Positions 51,868-60,880 of a DNA stretch of 64,000 bases are shown here, one piece after another; position 1 is the stretch's first letter; each line of letters starts with the position of its first letter. This DNA is from Nocardia coubleae NBRC 108252 (lineage in GTDB: Bacteria; Actinomycetota; Actinomycetes; Mycobacteriales; Mycobacteriaceae): contig NZ_BDBD01000026.1 of the NCBI RefSeq assembly GCF_001612805.1, forward strand, positions 1 to 64,000. Direction: 5' to 3'. The notes under the pieces were generated by a model. That model saw nothing but the letters and a program-made list of their open reading frames with translations, was not told where the DNA came from and did no database searches. A program made the translations under genes and the position numbers.

Positions 51868-53634
51868 TCAGTAGACGCGGGACGGCCCCGCGTCTACTCG
51901 GACGGCGTCCGGGTGCGCGGGGTCGGTCCAACGCCTCCGTGGTTGAAGGAAGTGGGGGAGCCAGGGGAGGAGTGGGTCCGGGGAGCGGTCGAGGATGCCG
52001 CCTGCGGGGTCGTCTACGTGGTCGCGGCGGACCAGGTCGGTTTCTGGGCGCAGGATTTGGTAGATGATCATGGCGCACAGGCCGATGACAGCCAGGTCAC
52101 GCAGCACCACCGTGGCGGTGAACCACTGTTCGGGGAGGCCCTTGTTGTCCTCGCCGAGGTAATAGAACATGCGTGGCACCCAGACCAGGGCGTCGATTGT
52201 CATCCAGGCCAACAGGATTCGGCGGTGGGGGAGGGCCAGGACGGCGAGGGGTACCAACCACAGGGAGTACTGCGGGCTCCACACCTTGTTGGTGAGCAGG
52301 AACGCGGCGACTACCAGGAAGCACAGCTGGGCGAGGCGGGGGCGGCGGTTGGCGGTGAGTGCCAGGTAGGCGATGCCCGCGCAGGCCAGGACGAACAACA
52401 GGAGCGAGACCGTGTTCAGGATGGCCGGGGGCTCACCGTGCGACAGCGGACCGTCGAAGCCCTCCCAACCGGTGAACGAGGAGATCACGTTGTAGATCGA
52501 GTCGGGGTCGGCGTGACGGGTGGTGTTGAGGCGGAAGAACTCTCGCCACCCGTTCGGGAACAGCACCGCGATCGGCAGGTTCACCGCACCCCACGTACCG
52601 AGGGCCGCCGCCACAGCGAGCGTTGCCGAACCGAGCGGACGCTGCGCGAAAATCTGTGTGCGCGTCGGTGTTGCACGCAGCCAGGCGCGAACCGCGGCGA
52701 GGCTGTCGATATCGCGTAATCGCAGACCGGCCTGAGCGGCGGGCACACGTTGCATCGGATCGGTACGCAGACACAACACGATGATCGGCCCGAGCAACAG
52801 CAGCGGATACAACTTCGCCGCACCGCCCAGACCGAGCAGCACCCCGGCGAGCACCGGCCGCCGCCGCGCCCACGCCAGCAGTCCGGTGGCCGCGAAAGCC
52901 GTTGCGAGGGCGTCGAAATTGGTGAAGATGTGCACGATCACCAGTGGCGACACCGCGATCAACGCGGCATCCCAGACCCGGCGCCCGGCTAGTCGCGACG
53001 ATGCCCACACCGTGATCAACCACCCCACGGCCAACCCGAGCGCGACCACATTGAAGTACACGACAACCGACAGCGCACCGGGCAGCGGCAGGTGATCCCA
53101 CACATTGCCGATCTGCATGGCCGCGTACTGGTAGAGCCCCGAAAGCACCGGGTACTCCATGTATCTGACCTCGGTGCCACCGTCGGGTGTCGACTCGAGC
53201 CAGTACTTCTTGTAGGGGAACGCGCCCTCGTTGAGCCGCTCGGCGCCGTAGAGCGGCACCGTGTCGGAGTAGCACATGGCCACGTATTGGCGGCCGTTGT
53301 TCCAGTCGAGCATCAGCCCGCCCGCGCCGTCGTCGGTCTGCTGGATGCAGCCCGCCTTCGTCGCCCAACCGAGCGCGAGGAAGACGACGGTGAAGGCGAA
53401 CAGCACCCGCAGCGGCGTCCAGAACCGGACCCGGCCGATCAGCGCGTGCGCGCCGACCGGGCCGCCGATCACCGTCGACAGTTGCGAGGTGAGGGAATCG
53501 TTGCGGCTCGGGCGGTCTCGCGCGTCGATCGAACGCAGGTCCGGTGCCAGTGGGGCGGGCGACACGTACCGCGGCTCGCGGCCGGGCCAGGTGTCGTTCG
53601 GCGCCGGCTGGTCCGCGAGTTGCTGATCGGTCAC
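51868..53634 (-). CDS. GT87-family transferase, Rv0051-like
   Basis: A 588-residue membrane protein of the GT87/DUF2029 family, the positional counterpart of Rv0051, next to ponA1 as in M. tuberculosis. An N-terminal cytoplasmic part of about 70 residues precedes about ten membrane helices. CYSD, MEYPVLSGL and WSPQYSLWLVPL are shared with the GT87 protein at 37031. It probably transfers a sugar from a polyprenyl-phosphate donor to an envelope glycan. The start is a GTG, 21 bases after the ponA stop, so it is co-transcribed with ponA. The last codons form half of a 12-bp hairpin. Confidence 0.88.
   Translation of the reverse strand: MTDQQLADQPAPNDTWPGREPRYVSPAPLAPDLRSIDARDRPSRNDSLTSQLSTVIGGPVGAHALIGRVRFWTPLRVLFAFTVVFLALGWATKAGCIQQTDDGAGGLMLDWNNGRQYVAMCYSDTVPLYGAERLNEGAFPYKKYWLESTPDGGTEVRYMEYPVLSGLYQYAAMQIGNVWDHLPLPGALSVVVYFNVVALGLAVGWLITVWASSRLAGRRVWDAALIAVSPLVIVHIFTNFDALATAFAATGLLAWARRRPVLAGVLLGLGGAAKLYPLLLLGPIIVLCLRTDPMQRVPAAQAGLRLRDIDSLAAVRAWLRATPTRTQIFAQRPLGSATLAVAAALGTWGAVNLPIAVLFPNGWREFFRLNTTRHADPDSIYNVISSFTGWEGFDGPLSHGEPPAILNTVSLLLFVLACAGIAYLALTANRRPRLAQLCFLVVAAFLLTNKVWSPQYSLWLVPLAVLALPHRRILLAWMTIDALVWVPRMFYYLGEDNKGLPEQWFTATVVLRDLAVIGLCAMIIYQILRPETDLVRRDHVDDPAGGILDRSPDPLLPWLPHFLQPRRRWTDPAHPDAVRVDAGPSRVY
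51870..51898. terminator. Hairpin at the right edge of the Ter island
   Basis: AGTAGACGCGGG, a 5-nt loop and CCCGCGTCTACT form a perfect 12-bp stem between the convergent TerD-FtsK-like gene and GT87 gene. It lies within the 3' end of the GT87 coding region and probably serves both directions. Confidence 0.7.
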
Positions 53635-53655
53635 GACATCCGAGGCTACCGGTGG

Positions 53656-56502
53656 CTATCGGGAACGCGTCGGTGTGGCTCCCGCGCCGCCGGTCTCCTC
53701 GTCGTCGTTGCCGCCACCACCAGGCCTGCCGTTGCCGTTGCCGGGTGACTCGCCCGGCGTCGCGGTCGGCTGACCGGGCAGCGGGCCGGTGGTCGGCTCC
53801 GCCTGCTGCGGCGCCTGCACGGCGGGCTGCTGCACACCGGGCACGGGGATGCGGATACCGGGCAGGATCTCCACCTGCGACGGCACGATCACCGGCGGCG
53901 CGATGGTCGGCGCGGTGGTCTCCGGCGCCGTGTAGGGCGCCGACCATTCCGGCACACCGGCCTGGCCCTTGATCGCGGCGGGCTTGGGGAACGTCTCGGT
54001 GGGGGTGCCCGCCAGGGCGCCGTCCATCGTGGCCTTCCAGATGTCGGACGGCAGGCCGGAACCGTAGATGTGCGCGCCGCCGTAGTTCTTCAGCGGGTCA
54101 CCCTGTTCGGTACCGACCCACACCGCGGTCGACAGCGACGGCGTGTAGCCGACCATCCAGGCGTCGCGGTTGTTGCCGGTGTCGCCGAGTTGGTGGGTAC
54201 CGGTCTTGGCGGCCGATTCCCGGCCACCGGCCAGGTTGTGGTTGTTGGAGTAGGCAGCGATCGGCTTCATCGCCGCGGTGACATTGTCGGCGACGGCCGC
54301 GCTCACCCGCTGCTCACCGGCCGGTTCGCCGCGATCGAGCAGCACCTGTCCGTCGGCGGTGACGACGCGCTGCACGAAGTGCGGTGCGTGGTACATGCCG
54401 GAGGCGGCCAGCGTGGCGTAGGCCGAGGCCATGTCGAGCGGACGCGACTGGTACTGGCCGAGGATGATGCCGTTGTTGGGGCCCGCGCCGTCGGGTTCGG
54501 TGAGCGTGGGGCCCACGCCCGGCAGTTCCTTGGCGATGCCGAGCTTGTGACCCATGTCGGCGATCTTCTGCGGACCGTTCTGCATGTCGAGCTGCATCCG
54601 GTAGAAGCTGGTGTTCAGCGAACGCTTCAGCGACTCGGCGATCGTGCACATACCGCACGACTGGCCTTCGACGTTGTTGATCTCGATGCCGTTGACCTTG
54701 AGCGGCGAGCTGTCGTACATCTGCGACAGCGGAATGCCCTGCTCGAGGTTGGCGGCGAGACCGATCACCTTGAACGACGAACCGGTCGGCAGACCCGCGT
54801 TGGCGAAGTCGTAGCCCTGGCCGTCCTCACCGCCGTAGTAGGCGCGGACAGCACCGGTGCGCGGGTCGATGGAGACCACCGCGGTGCGCAGGTTCTCGGG
54901 TTCGCCGTCGAGCTTGTTGCGCGCGGCGTTCACCGCGGCTTCCTGCGCCTTCGGGTCGATGGTCGTGGTGATCTGCAGGCCCTCGGTGTTCAGCTGCTGC
55001 TCGCTGATGCCCGCGGCGGACAGTTCCTCGAGCACCCGGTTCTTCACGTGCCCCTCGGGCCCGGAGTCCAGGCTGTTCTCGCCGAGCGACGCGATGGGCA
55101 CCACAGCCGGATACTGCATCGACTGACGTTCGGCCGCCGACAGGTTGCCGCCGGAGACCATGCCGTCGAGCACGTAGTTCCAGCGCGACTTCGCGCCGGT
55201 GGGGTTCTTCTCCGGGTCGAGCAGCGAGGGCAGCTGAATGGTCGCGGCGAGGACGGCGCCCTCGGGCACGGTCAGCTCCTGCACCGGCTTGCCGAAGTAG
55301 GCCTTGGCGGCGGCGTCGATGCCGTACGCGCCACGACCGAAGTAGATCGTGTTCAGGTAGGCGGCAAGGATTTCCTCCTTGCTCCACTGGCGGGCCATCT
55401 TGGCCGAGATCACCAGCTCGTGCATCTTTCGGGTCATCGAGCGCTCGTCACCGACCAGCGCGTTCTTCACGTACTGCTGGGTGATGGTCGAACCACCACC
55501 GGCGCTTTCCTTGCCGAGGATGTTGTCGCGGGCGGCACGGGCGAAGCCCGACACCGAGAAGCCCGGATTGGTGTAGAAGTCGCGGTCCTCGGCGGCGATC
55601 ACGGCATTGCGCACATGCGGCGGGATCTGGTCGATGGAGACCTCGGTGCGGTTGCCCTGCGGCGGAACCACCTTGCTGATCACGCTCGTGCCGTCGGAGG
55701 CGTAGATCATGGCGACCTGATTGGTCTCCAGATCCTCCGGCTTGGGTACGGAGACGGCGGTGTAGGCGACGAGGAAAACGGCACTCGGCACGACGATGGC
55801 CAAGGCCATCAGGACATACATTGTCCGGCGCACGGCACGCCACGGCGATTTCTTGGTCACCGAACCATCCCTACCCGAGCCGTCGTCGCCCCCGCCACCA
55901 TCGCGGCGATTGCGTGGCCCGACCGGCGGGGGTGTGCCGCCGGTTCCGGTGGCGCGGCGTTCACCGGTGGTCGGTCCGCCCGGACGACGACCCGCGCCGG
56001 GTCGCGCGGCGACGGGCGTGCCACCGGTACGCGGACGACCCGCCTCCTCGCGCACGGTCCGCGGCGGATGACTCGCCCGCACCGTCGACTCGTCGACACC
56101 GGGACGGGGAAGTTTCTGAGTGGCGCCGGCAGCTCCTGCGGCGGGCGCGGCCGGGCGACCCGGCACGGGCCTGCCCTGCGGTGCACCGGGACGGTCCTGC
56201 GGTGCACCGGGTCGCTGCGGCGGCTGACCGGGCCGACGCGGCGGCATCCCGCCCGGCGGCGGCGCGGGCTGACGGTTCTGCGGCTGCGGACCACGTGCGC
56301 CGGGCGCGGGCCCACGCCCGGTCGGTGCGGGCGGACGCCCACCCGGTCCACCCTGCGGGCGCGGCGGTCCGGCGGGCGGCGTCGGCCGACGCGGCGGCCC
56401 GACAGGACGATCACCGGACTGCGGACCTGGTTGTGCACCCCGCGACGGGCGGCCGCCGCGCGGATCGTCACCGTAAGGGGAGGGCTCGTAGGGCGAACTC
56501 AC
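53656..56502 (-). CDS. ponA: Class A penicillin-binding protein, PonA1-like
   Basis: A 948-residue bifunctional peptidoglycan synthase. A Pro/Gly/Arg-rich cytoplasmic region (1-225) and one membrane helix (about 227-247) lead to a transglycosylase domain with AAEDRDFYTNPG (about 302) and STITQQYVKNAL, then a transpeptidase domain with SxxK in TGSSFK (about 574), SLNTS (about 630) and KTGTHQLG (about 765). The C-terminal tail is Pro/Thr-rich. The GTG at 56502 has GGAG nine bases upstream. It polymerises and cross-links the wall during elongation. It begins an operon with GT87, in the same order as M. tuberculosis ponA1-Rv0051. Confidence 0.95.
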   Translation of the reverse strand: MSSPYEPSPYGDDPRGGRPSRGAQPGPQSGDRPVGPPRRPTPPAGPPRPQGGPGGRPPAPTGRGPAPGARGPQPQNRQPAPPPGGMPPRRPGQPPQRPGAPQDRPGAPQGRPVPGRPAAPAAGAAGATQKLPRPGVDESTVRASHPPRTVREEAGRPRTGGTPVAARPGAGRRPGGPTTGERRATGTGGTPPPVGPRNRRDGGGGDDGSGRDGSVTKKSPWRAVRRTMYVLMALAIVVPSAVFLVAYTAVSVPKPEDLETNQVAMIYASDGTSVISKVVPPQGNRTEVSIDQIPPHVRNAVIAAEDRDFYTNPGFSVSGFARAARDNILGKESAGGGSTITQQYVKNALVGDERSMTRKMHELVISAKMARQWSKEEILAAYLNTIYFGRGAYGIDAAAKAYFGKPVQELTVPEGAVLAATIQLPSLLDPEKNPTGAKSRWNYVLDGMVSGGNLSAAERQSMQYPAVVPIASLGENSLDSGPEGHVKNRVLEELSAAGISEQQLNTEGLQITTTIDPKAQEAAVNAARNKLDGEPENLRTAVVSIDPRTGAVRAYYGGEDGQGYDFANAGLPTGSSFKVIGLAANLEQGIPLSQMYDSSPLKVNGIEINNVEGQSCGMCTIAESLKRSLNTSFYRMQLDMQNGPQKIADMGHKLGIAKELPGVGPTLTEPDGAGPNNGIILGQYQSRPLDMASAYATLAASGMYHAPHFVQRVVTADGQVLLDRGEPAGEQRVSAAVADNVTAAMKPIAAYSNNHNLAGGRESAAKTGTHQLGDTGNNRDAWMVGYTPSLSTAVWVGTEQGDPLKNYGGAHIYGSGLPSDIWKATMDGALAGTPTETFPKPAAIKGQAGVPEWSAPYTAPETTAPTIAPPVIVPSQVEILPGIRIPVPGVQQPAVQAPQQAEPTTGPLPGQPTATPGESPGNGNGRPGGGGNDDEETGGAGATPTRSR

Positions 56503-56610
56503 TGACCAGATCTCCATAACTCGTAAGGTTCGACCGGCACACAACATCCGCGCCGGAGGACCGGCGCGGATATTTTGCACCCCGAACTGCGGCGCGTCAC
56601 GCGGCCGCTG

Positions 56611-57030
56611 TCATTCGGCCGCAGAGCGACGTCCCGCTCTCGGTCCCGCCCGGCGACGGGCGGGCGCGGGCGCCGACCCGAGCACGTACGACTGCACCAG
56701 GTGGTTCCAGCTGCACGAGCGGCACACCTCGACGACATGCACCGAGAATTCCTCGTTCGACTCTGCCATCCGCGTCAACTCGTCGGGTGTGCGCGCCGAC
56801 CCGGCCGCCTGGCCGAGCCCGTCGCCGAACACCCACGACACCAACGTCAGCTGCTCTTTCCGGCAGATCGGGCAGGTCACCTCGCTGCCGCGACCGTGGA
56901 ACTTCGCGGCTCGCAGCAGGTAGGGATTGGCATCGCACACCTCGGCGACACCGACCCGCCCCGCGTAGACATCGGCGAGCAGCGACCTGCGCCGGAGCGC
57001 ATAGTCCACCACCTGCCGCTGAATTCGCAC
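56611..57030 (-). CDS. DUF5318 protein, Rv0049-like
   Basis: A 139-residue conserved protein, very close to Rv0049: it starts RIQRQVVDYALRRRSLLA and contains CPIC and CRSC, a probable zinc site, plus QLTLVSWVFG. The basic tail is rich in Arg and Pro. The GTG at 57030 fits the family start; a TACTCT box eight bases before it suggests a leaderless transcript. It lies 108 bases before ponA on the same strand, a link conserved in mycobacteria. Its function is unknown. Confidence 0.92.
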   Translation of the reverse strand: MRIQRQVVDYALRRRSLLADVYAGRVGVAEVCDANPYLLRAAKFHGRGSEVTCPICRKEQLTLVSWVFGDGLGQAAGSARTPDELTRMAESNEEFSVHVVEVCRSCSWNHLVQSYVLGSAPAPARRRAGPRAGRRSAAE

Positions 57031-57153
57031 GATCACCAGAGTAGCCGGGATTGATTTCCACCGCCGGTGCCACCGCTTGTTGCCCCCGGCGGCCTTAGAC
57101 TCCCGATACCGGGTACTTTCCGGGTCTTTTCGCAGGTGAGGCATGGCAAGTAG

Positions 57154-58218
57154 ATGGCAGATTCTCCACAGGCGCGCTCCGTCGCCGATCCCCGGACAAG
57201 GGCGCGTGATATCGATCGCGCCGAGGTGTCGACCGTGCTTGACGCGGCCTACGCGGAGGGCCAGCTCGGTGCACAGGAGTACCACGACCGGGTGAAACGG
57301 GCCGGTTCGGCGCGCACACTCGGTGAATTGCGTGGTCTCACCGCCGATCTGCAGTCTCCCGCGGTGTTCGGTCCGACCACCGAACGGAAGCGCTTCGGCC
57401 GCAAGCATTCCGGCGAGTACCCGGCCAGGACCAAGGCGCGCGACGACGACCGGGCACGCACGATCGCCGCCCTCGACACCGCCCGCGCCGACGGTCAGCT
57501 CGATGCCGAGGAGCACACGGCGATGACCGAGCTGGCCGCCGAAGCGCGCACGCTCGGTGAGCTGGCCACCCTCGTCGCCGAGCTCCAGCAGCGCCCGGCG
57601 CCACCGGTGAAACCCAAGGCGCGCAACACCTTCCGCATCGTGACGATCGCGGCCGTCGGGCTCGCGGCGGTCGGCGGCTTCGCCTGGACGATCCGGGCCG
57701 ACGAACCGGCCGCGAAGGAAACCGCCGCGTCGGTCGACTACGACGCGGCCCCGCCGCTGGTGATCCCCACCCCGAACCTCAACACCATCGCCGGATTCGT
57801 ACAGTTCCGCGACGACTACCGCACCAAGTTCGGCGACGCCGTGGTCGACGAGGCAGTGCTGCACGACGAGCACGCCTCAGCGGTCCGCCGCGCACCCGAC
57901 AACGGCGACTGGACCGTGAGCTACACCTATCGCGGCGGATTCGAACGCTCGAATTCGCAGGTCACCACCCGTGACCGCAAGGCGGTCGACATCGACCTGG
58001 CCCAGGTGAACACCGACGCCCTCGCCGCGGTGCTGAACGCCGCCGCCACCACCCTCGGTGTACCCGGCGGCGTGGTCTCCCACTACCGGATCGCCAACGA
58101 CACCTGGGTCGGCAGGCCCTCGATCACCGTCTACGTGCGCAACGAGGTCTCCCAGTCCGCGCATCTCGTCCTCGCGCTCTCGGGCGAAGTGCTGAAGACC
58201 TACCCGTACGAAAGATGA
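57154..58218 (+). CDS. DUF1707 protein with two domains, Rv0048c-like
   Basis: A 354-residue membrane-anchored protein. Two DUF1707 domains (about 12-70 and 92-150, each with the DxDR...LDxAxxxGQLxxxE pattern) are followed by one membrane helix (about 165-183) and an outer domain of about 150 residues. It is the positional match of Rv0048c in the ino1-ponA1 block. It faces away from DUF5318 and is followed four bases later by a related gene. The function is unknown. Confidence 0.85.
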   Translation: MADSPQARSVADPRTRARDIDRAEVSTVLDAAYAEGQLGAQEYHDRVKRAGSARTLGELRGLTADLQSPAVFGPTTERKRFGRKHSGEYPARTKARDDDRARTIAALDTARADGQLDAEEHTAMTELAAEARTLGELATLVAELQQRPAPPVKPKARNTFRIVTIAAVGLAAVGGFAWTIRADEPAAKETAASVDYDAAPPLVIPTPNLNTIAGFVQFRDDYRTKFGDAVVDEAVLHDEHASAVRRAPDNGDWTVSYTYRGGFERSNSQVTTRDRKAVDIDLAQVNTDALAAVLNAAATTLGVPGGVVSHYRIANDTWVGRPSITVYVRNEVSQSAHLVLALSGEVLKTYPYER

Positions 58219-58222
58219 CGCG

Positions 58223-59011
58223 ATGAAGACCACCTCCCCGGCGAAGAACCTGCGGGCCCGTGACGCCGACCGCGCCGACGTGTGCGCCCTGCTCGACGCC
58301 GCCCTGGCCGACGGCCAGCTCACCGAAGCCGAGCACGGCAAGCGCACCGCCACCGCCATGCGCGCCGAGACCTTCGGCGACCTCGACCGCCTCGTCGACG
58401 ACCTGCAGATCCCCGACGGGCTGGCCGCCACCCCGGCCGCGCGGGGTGTACCCCGCGCCCCGCGACGCTGGTGGATCCCGGTGGGCGCGGTGGTCCTCGC
58501 GGGCCTCGTCGGCGCGGGTGCCGGTCTGCTCGGGCGCAGCACCGTCCTCGCGCCGCCGCTGCCCGATCTCACCACCGGCAACGGCTTCGCCCATTTTCTC
58601 GCCGACTACCGCGCCGAATACGGAAGCGCGCTCGCCGACGAGTTGACGCTCTATCCGGAGTACGCGCTGGTAGAGCGCGATTCCGGGAAGCCGGGCAAGC
58701 AGGACGAGCTGCAATATCGCGGCGATTTCGACCGGTGGGGTTCACCCGGTTCGCGCCCGCCGGGCACGCACTCGTTCGACCTGGCCACGGTCGACCTGGC
58801 GAAGTACGCGCGCCTGATGTCAGGCGCCCCGCAGACCACCCGCGTGCCCGGTGGCTGGGTGTCGCACGTGCTCGTCCGGTTTCCACCGGGTGGCGCCAAA
58901 GATGCCGAGCCGGAAATCAGCATCTACGTCAAGAACGAGGCCGAGCAGAGCGGCTATCTGAAGATCCGGCTCAGCGGCGAACCTATTGCGGTGTACCCGG
59001 CAGACTCCTGA
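58223..59011 (+). CDS. DUF1707 protein, single domain
   Basis: A 262-residue paralogue of the preceding protein: one DUF1707 domain (8-65), a membrane helix (about 86-108) and an outer domain that aligns with its neighbour over GGxVSHxxx...ISIYVKNEAEQSGYL. The stop of the first gene and this start are four bases apart, so they form one unit and are probably a tandem duplication in which one domain was lost or gained. Confidence 0.85.
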   Translation: MKTTSPAKNLRARDADRADVCALLDAALADGQLTEAEHGKRTATAMRAETFGDLDRLVDDLQIPDGLAATPAARGVPRAPRRWWIPVGAVVLAGLVGAGAGLLGRSTVLAPPLPDLTTGNGFAHFLADYRAEYGSALADELTLYPEYALVERDSGKPGKQDELQYRGDFDRWGSPGSRPPGTHSFDLATVDLAKYARLMSGAPQTTRVPGGWVSHVLVRFPPGGAKDAEPEISIYVKNEAEQSGYLKIRLSGEPIAVYPADS

Positions 59012-59043
59012 CCTGCTGATTCGCTCGGCCCCGACGGTCGGTT

Positions 59044-59096
59044 CCTCACTCGTGTGAGGGATACGACTACGCCCTGATGTATCGCTCCGATATAGT
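59044..59096 (+). promoter_or_regulatory. padR-ino1 promoter with two dyads
   Basis: CCTCAC-TCGT-GTGAGG (59044-59059) is a perfect 6-bp dyad, and TATCG-CTC-CGATA (59080-59092) is another that overlaps a good -10 box, TATAGT (59091-59096). The start of the PadR gene follows 69 bases later. Autorepression by PadR at the second dyad is a reasonable inference; the first may be an operator or the end hairpin of the DUF1707 unit. Confidence 0.5.
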
Positions 59097-59165
59097 GGGA
59101 AGTCGCATCCATCGGTTAGGTCCGTTCGGCCTGTCAGGCCGTCATAGTCAGGGAGTGAGGTCGGC

Positions 59166-59723
59166 ATGCTCGAGTTGGCGATTCTCGGCCTGCTCCTCGA
59201 CGCGCCCATGCACGGTTACGAGCTGCGCAAGCGGTTGACGGGCCTGCTCGGGGCGTTCCGGGCCTTCTCCTACGGTTCGCTCTACCCGACGCTGCGCCGG
59301 ATGCAGGCCGACGGGTTGATCGCCGAGGAGATACCGGAGGGCGCGACCGCGCGCCGTGCGCGCCGCGTCTACCGGCTCACGCCGGTCGGGCGGGAACGGT
59401 TCAAAGAACTCCTCGCCGATACCGGTCCGCAGAACTACACCGATGACGGCTTCGGTGTTCATCTGGCCTTTTTCAGCCGCACCCCCGCCGAGGCGAGGAT
59501 GCGGATCCTGGAGGGCAGGCGACGCCAGGTCGAGGAGCGCCGAGAGGGTCTGCGGGAAGCGATCAAGAAGGCCAGTGGCTCGCTGGATCGCTACACCCGC
59601 CAGCTCCACCAGCTCGGATTGGAATCAAGCGAGCGCGAAGTGCGCTGGCTCAACGAGTTGATTGCGGCGGAGCAATCGACGAAGGCGGCACCACAGAAAG
59701 AGGGAAAGAGCGGCCATGAGTGA
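59166..59723 (+). CDS. PadR-family regulator, Rv0047c-like
   Basis: A 185-residue PadR repressor. The winged-helix domain (1-90) has LLLDAPMHGYELRKRL and SYGSLYPTLRRMQADGLI, and the C-terminal half is a long dimerisation helix pair. It overlaps the start of ino1 by eight bases, so the two are coupled, as Rv0047c and ino1 are adjacent in mycobacteria. It is likely to control its own operon, including inositol synthesis. Confidence 0.93.
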   Translation: MLELAILGLLLDAPMHGYELRKRLTGLLGAFRAFSYGSLYPTLRRMQADGLIAEEIPEGATARRARRVYRLTPVGRERFKELLADTGPQNYTDDGFGVHLAFFSRTPAEARMRILEGRRRQVEERREGLREAIKKASGSLDRYTRQLHQLGLESSEREVRWLNELIAAEQSTKAAPQKEGKSGHE

Positions 59724-60825
59724 TGTCAACAAGGTTGGATCCGGCGAAGTACGCGTCGCGATCGTCGGTGTCGGCAACTGCGCATCGTCGCTGGTGCAGG
59801 GCGTGCAGTACTACAAGGACGCCGATGAGAACGCGGTCGTTCCGGGTCTGATGCACGTCCGGTTCGGTCCCTATCACGTCAAGGACGTGAAGTTCGTCGC
59901 CGCGTTCGACGTCGACGCCAAGAAGGTCGGCTTCGACCTGGCCGAGGCCATCTTCGCCAGCGAGAACAACACCATCAAGATCTCCGACGTGCCGCCCACC
60001 GACGTGACGGTCCTGCGTGGCCCGACCCTCGACGGCATCGGCAAGTACTACGCCGAGACCATCGAGCAGTCCGAGGCTCCGGCGGTCGACGTGGTCAAGG
60101 CCCTGAAGGATGCCAAGGTCGACGTCCTGGTCTCCTACCTGCCGGTCGGCTCCGAAGAGGCCGACAAGTTCTACGCCCAGTGCGCCATCGACGCGGGTGT
60201 CGCGTTCGTCAACGCGCTGCCGGTGTTCATCGCCTCCGACCCGGTGTGGGCCAAGAAGTTCACCGACGCCGGTGTGCCGATCGTCGGCGACGACATCAAG
60301 TCGCAGGTCGGCGCGACCATCACCCACCGCGTGATGGCCAAGCTGTTCGAGGATCGCGGCGTGGTGCTCGACCGCACCTACCAGCTCAACGTCGGCGGCA
60401 ACATGGACTTCAAGAACATGCTCGAGCGTGATCGCCTGGAGTCGAAGAAGGTCTCCAAGACCCAGGCCGTCACCTCGAACCTCACCGGTTCGCTGGCGGG
60501 CAAGGTGCACGACCGCAACGTCCACATCGGTCCCTCCGACTACGTGGAGTGGCTCGACGATCGCAAGTGGGCCTACGTCCGCCTCGAGGGCCGTGCCTTC
60601 GGTGACGCCCCGCTGAACCTGGAGTACAAGCTCGAGGTGTGGGACTCGCCGAACTCGGCGGGCATCATCATCGACGCCGTCCGCGCGGCCAAGATCGCCA
60701 AGGACCGCGGCATCGGTGGACCCGTCATCCCGGCCTCGGCCTACCTGATGAAGTCCCCGCCGGAGCAGATCGCCGACGACGTCGCGCGCACTCAGCTCGA
60801 AGCGTTCATCATCGGTGCCGACTAG
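59716..60825 (+). CDS. ino1: Myo-inositol-1-phosphate synthase
   Basis: A 369-residue NAD-dependent enzyme that makes inositol-1-phosphate from glucose-6-phosphate, the first step to phosphatidylinositol, mannosylated lipids and mycothiol. AIVGVGNCASSLVQG (14-28) binds NAD, SYLPVGSEEADKFYA and NVGGNMDFKNM (about 233) are the catalytic segments, and KVSKTQAVTSNL carries the lysines of the active site. Length and sequence match mycobacterial Ino1. The ATG at 59716 lies inside the end of padR. A strong terminator follows. Confidence 0.97.
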   Translation: MSDVNKVGSGEVRVAIVGVGNCASSLVQGVQYYKDADENAVVPGLMHVRFGPYHVKDVKFVAAFDVDAKKVGFDLAEAIFASENNTIKISDVPPTDVTVLRGPTLDGIGKYYAETIEQSEAPAVDVVKALKDAKVDVLVSYLPVGSEEADKFYAQCAIDAGVAFVNALPVFIASDPVWAKKFTDAGVPIVGDDIKSQVGATITHRVMAKLFEDRGVVLDRTYQLNVGGNMDFKNMLERDRLESKKVSKTQAVTSNLTGSLAGKVHDRNVHIGPSDYVEWLDDRKWAYVRLEGRAFGDAPLNLEYKLEVWDSPNSAGIIIDAVRAAKIAKDRGIGGPVIPASAYLMKSPPEQIADDVARTQLEAFIIGAD

Positions 60826-60835
60826 TCACTGAACG

Positions 60836-60872
60836 AAAAGGCCGGGCACACAATGGTGTGCCCGGCCTTTTT
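60836..60872. terminator. Bidirectional terminator after ino1
   Basis: GGCCGGGCACAC, loop AATG and GTGTGCCCGGCC form a perfect 12-bp stem flanked by AAAA on the left and TTTTT on the right. It can end ino1 and the convergent GyrI-like gene. Confidence 0.95.
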
Positions 60873-60880
60873 CGTGGGAC

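Noticed and set aside
51913..52719. Long plus-strand frames opposite the GT87 and PBP genes
   Set aside because: They are antisense frames kept open by high GC content, with no recognisable domain or ribosome-binding site.
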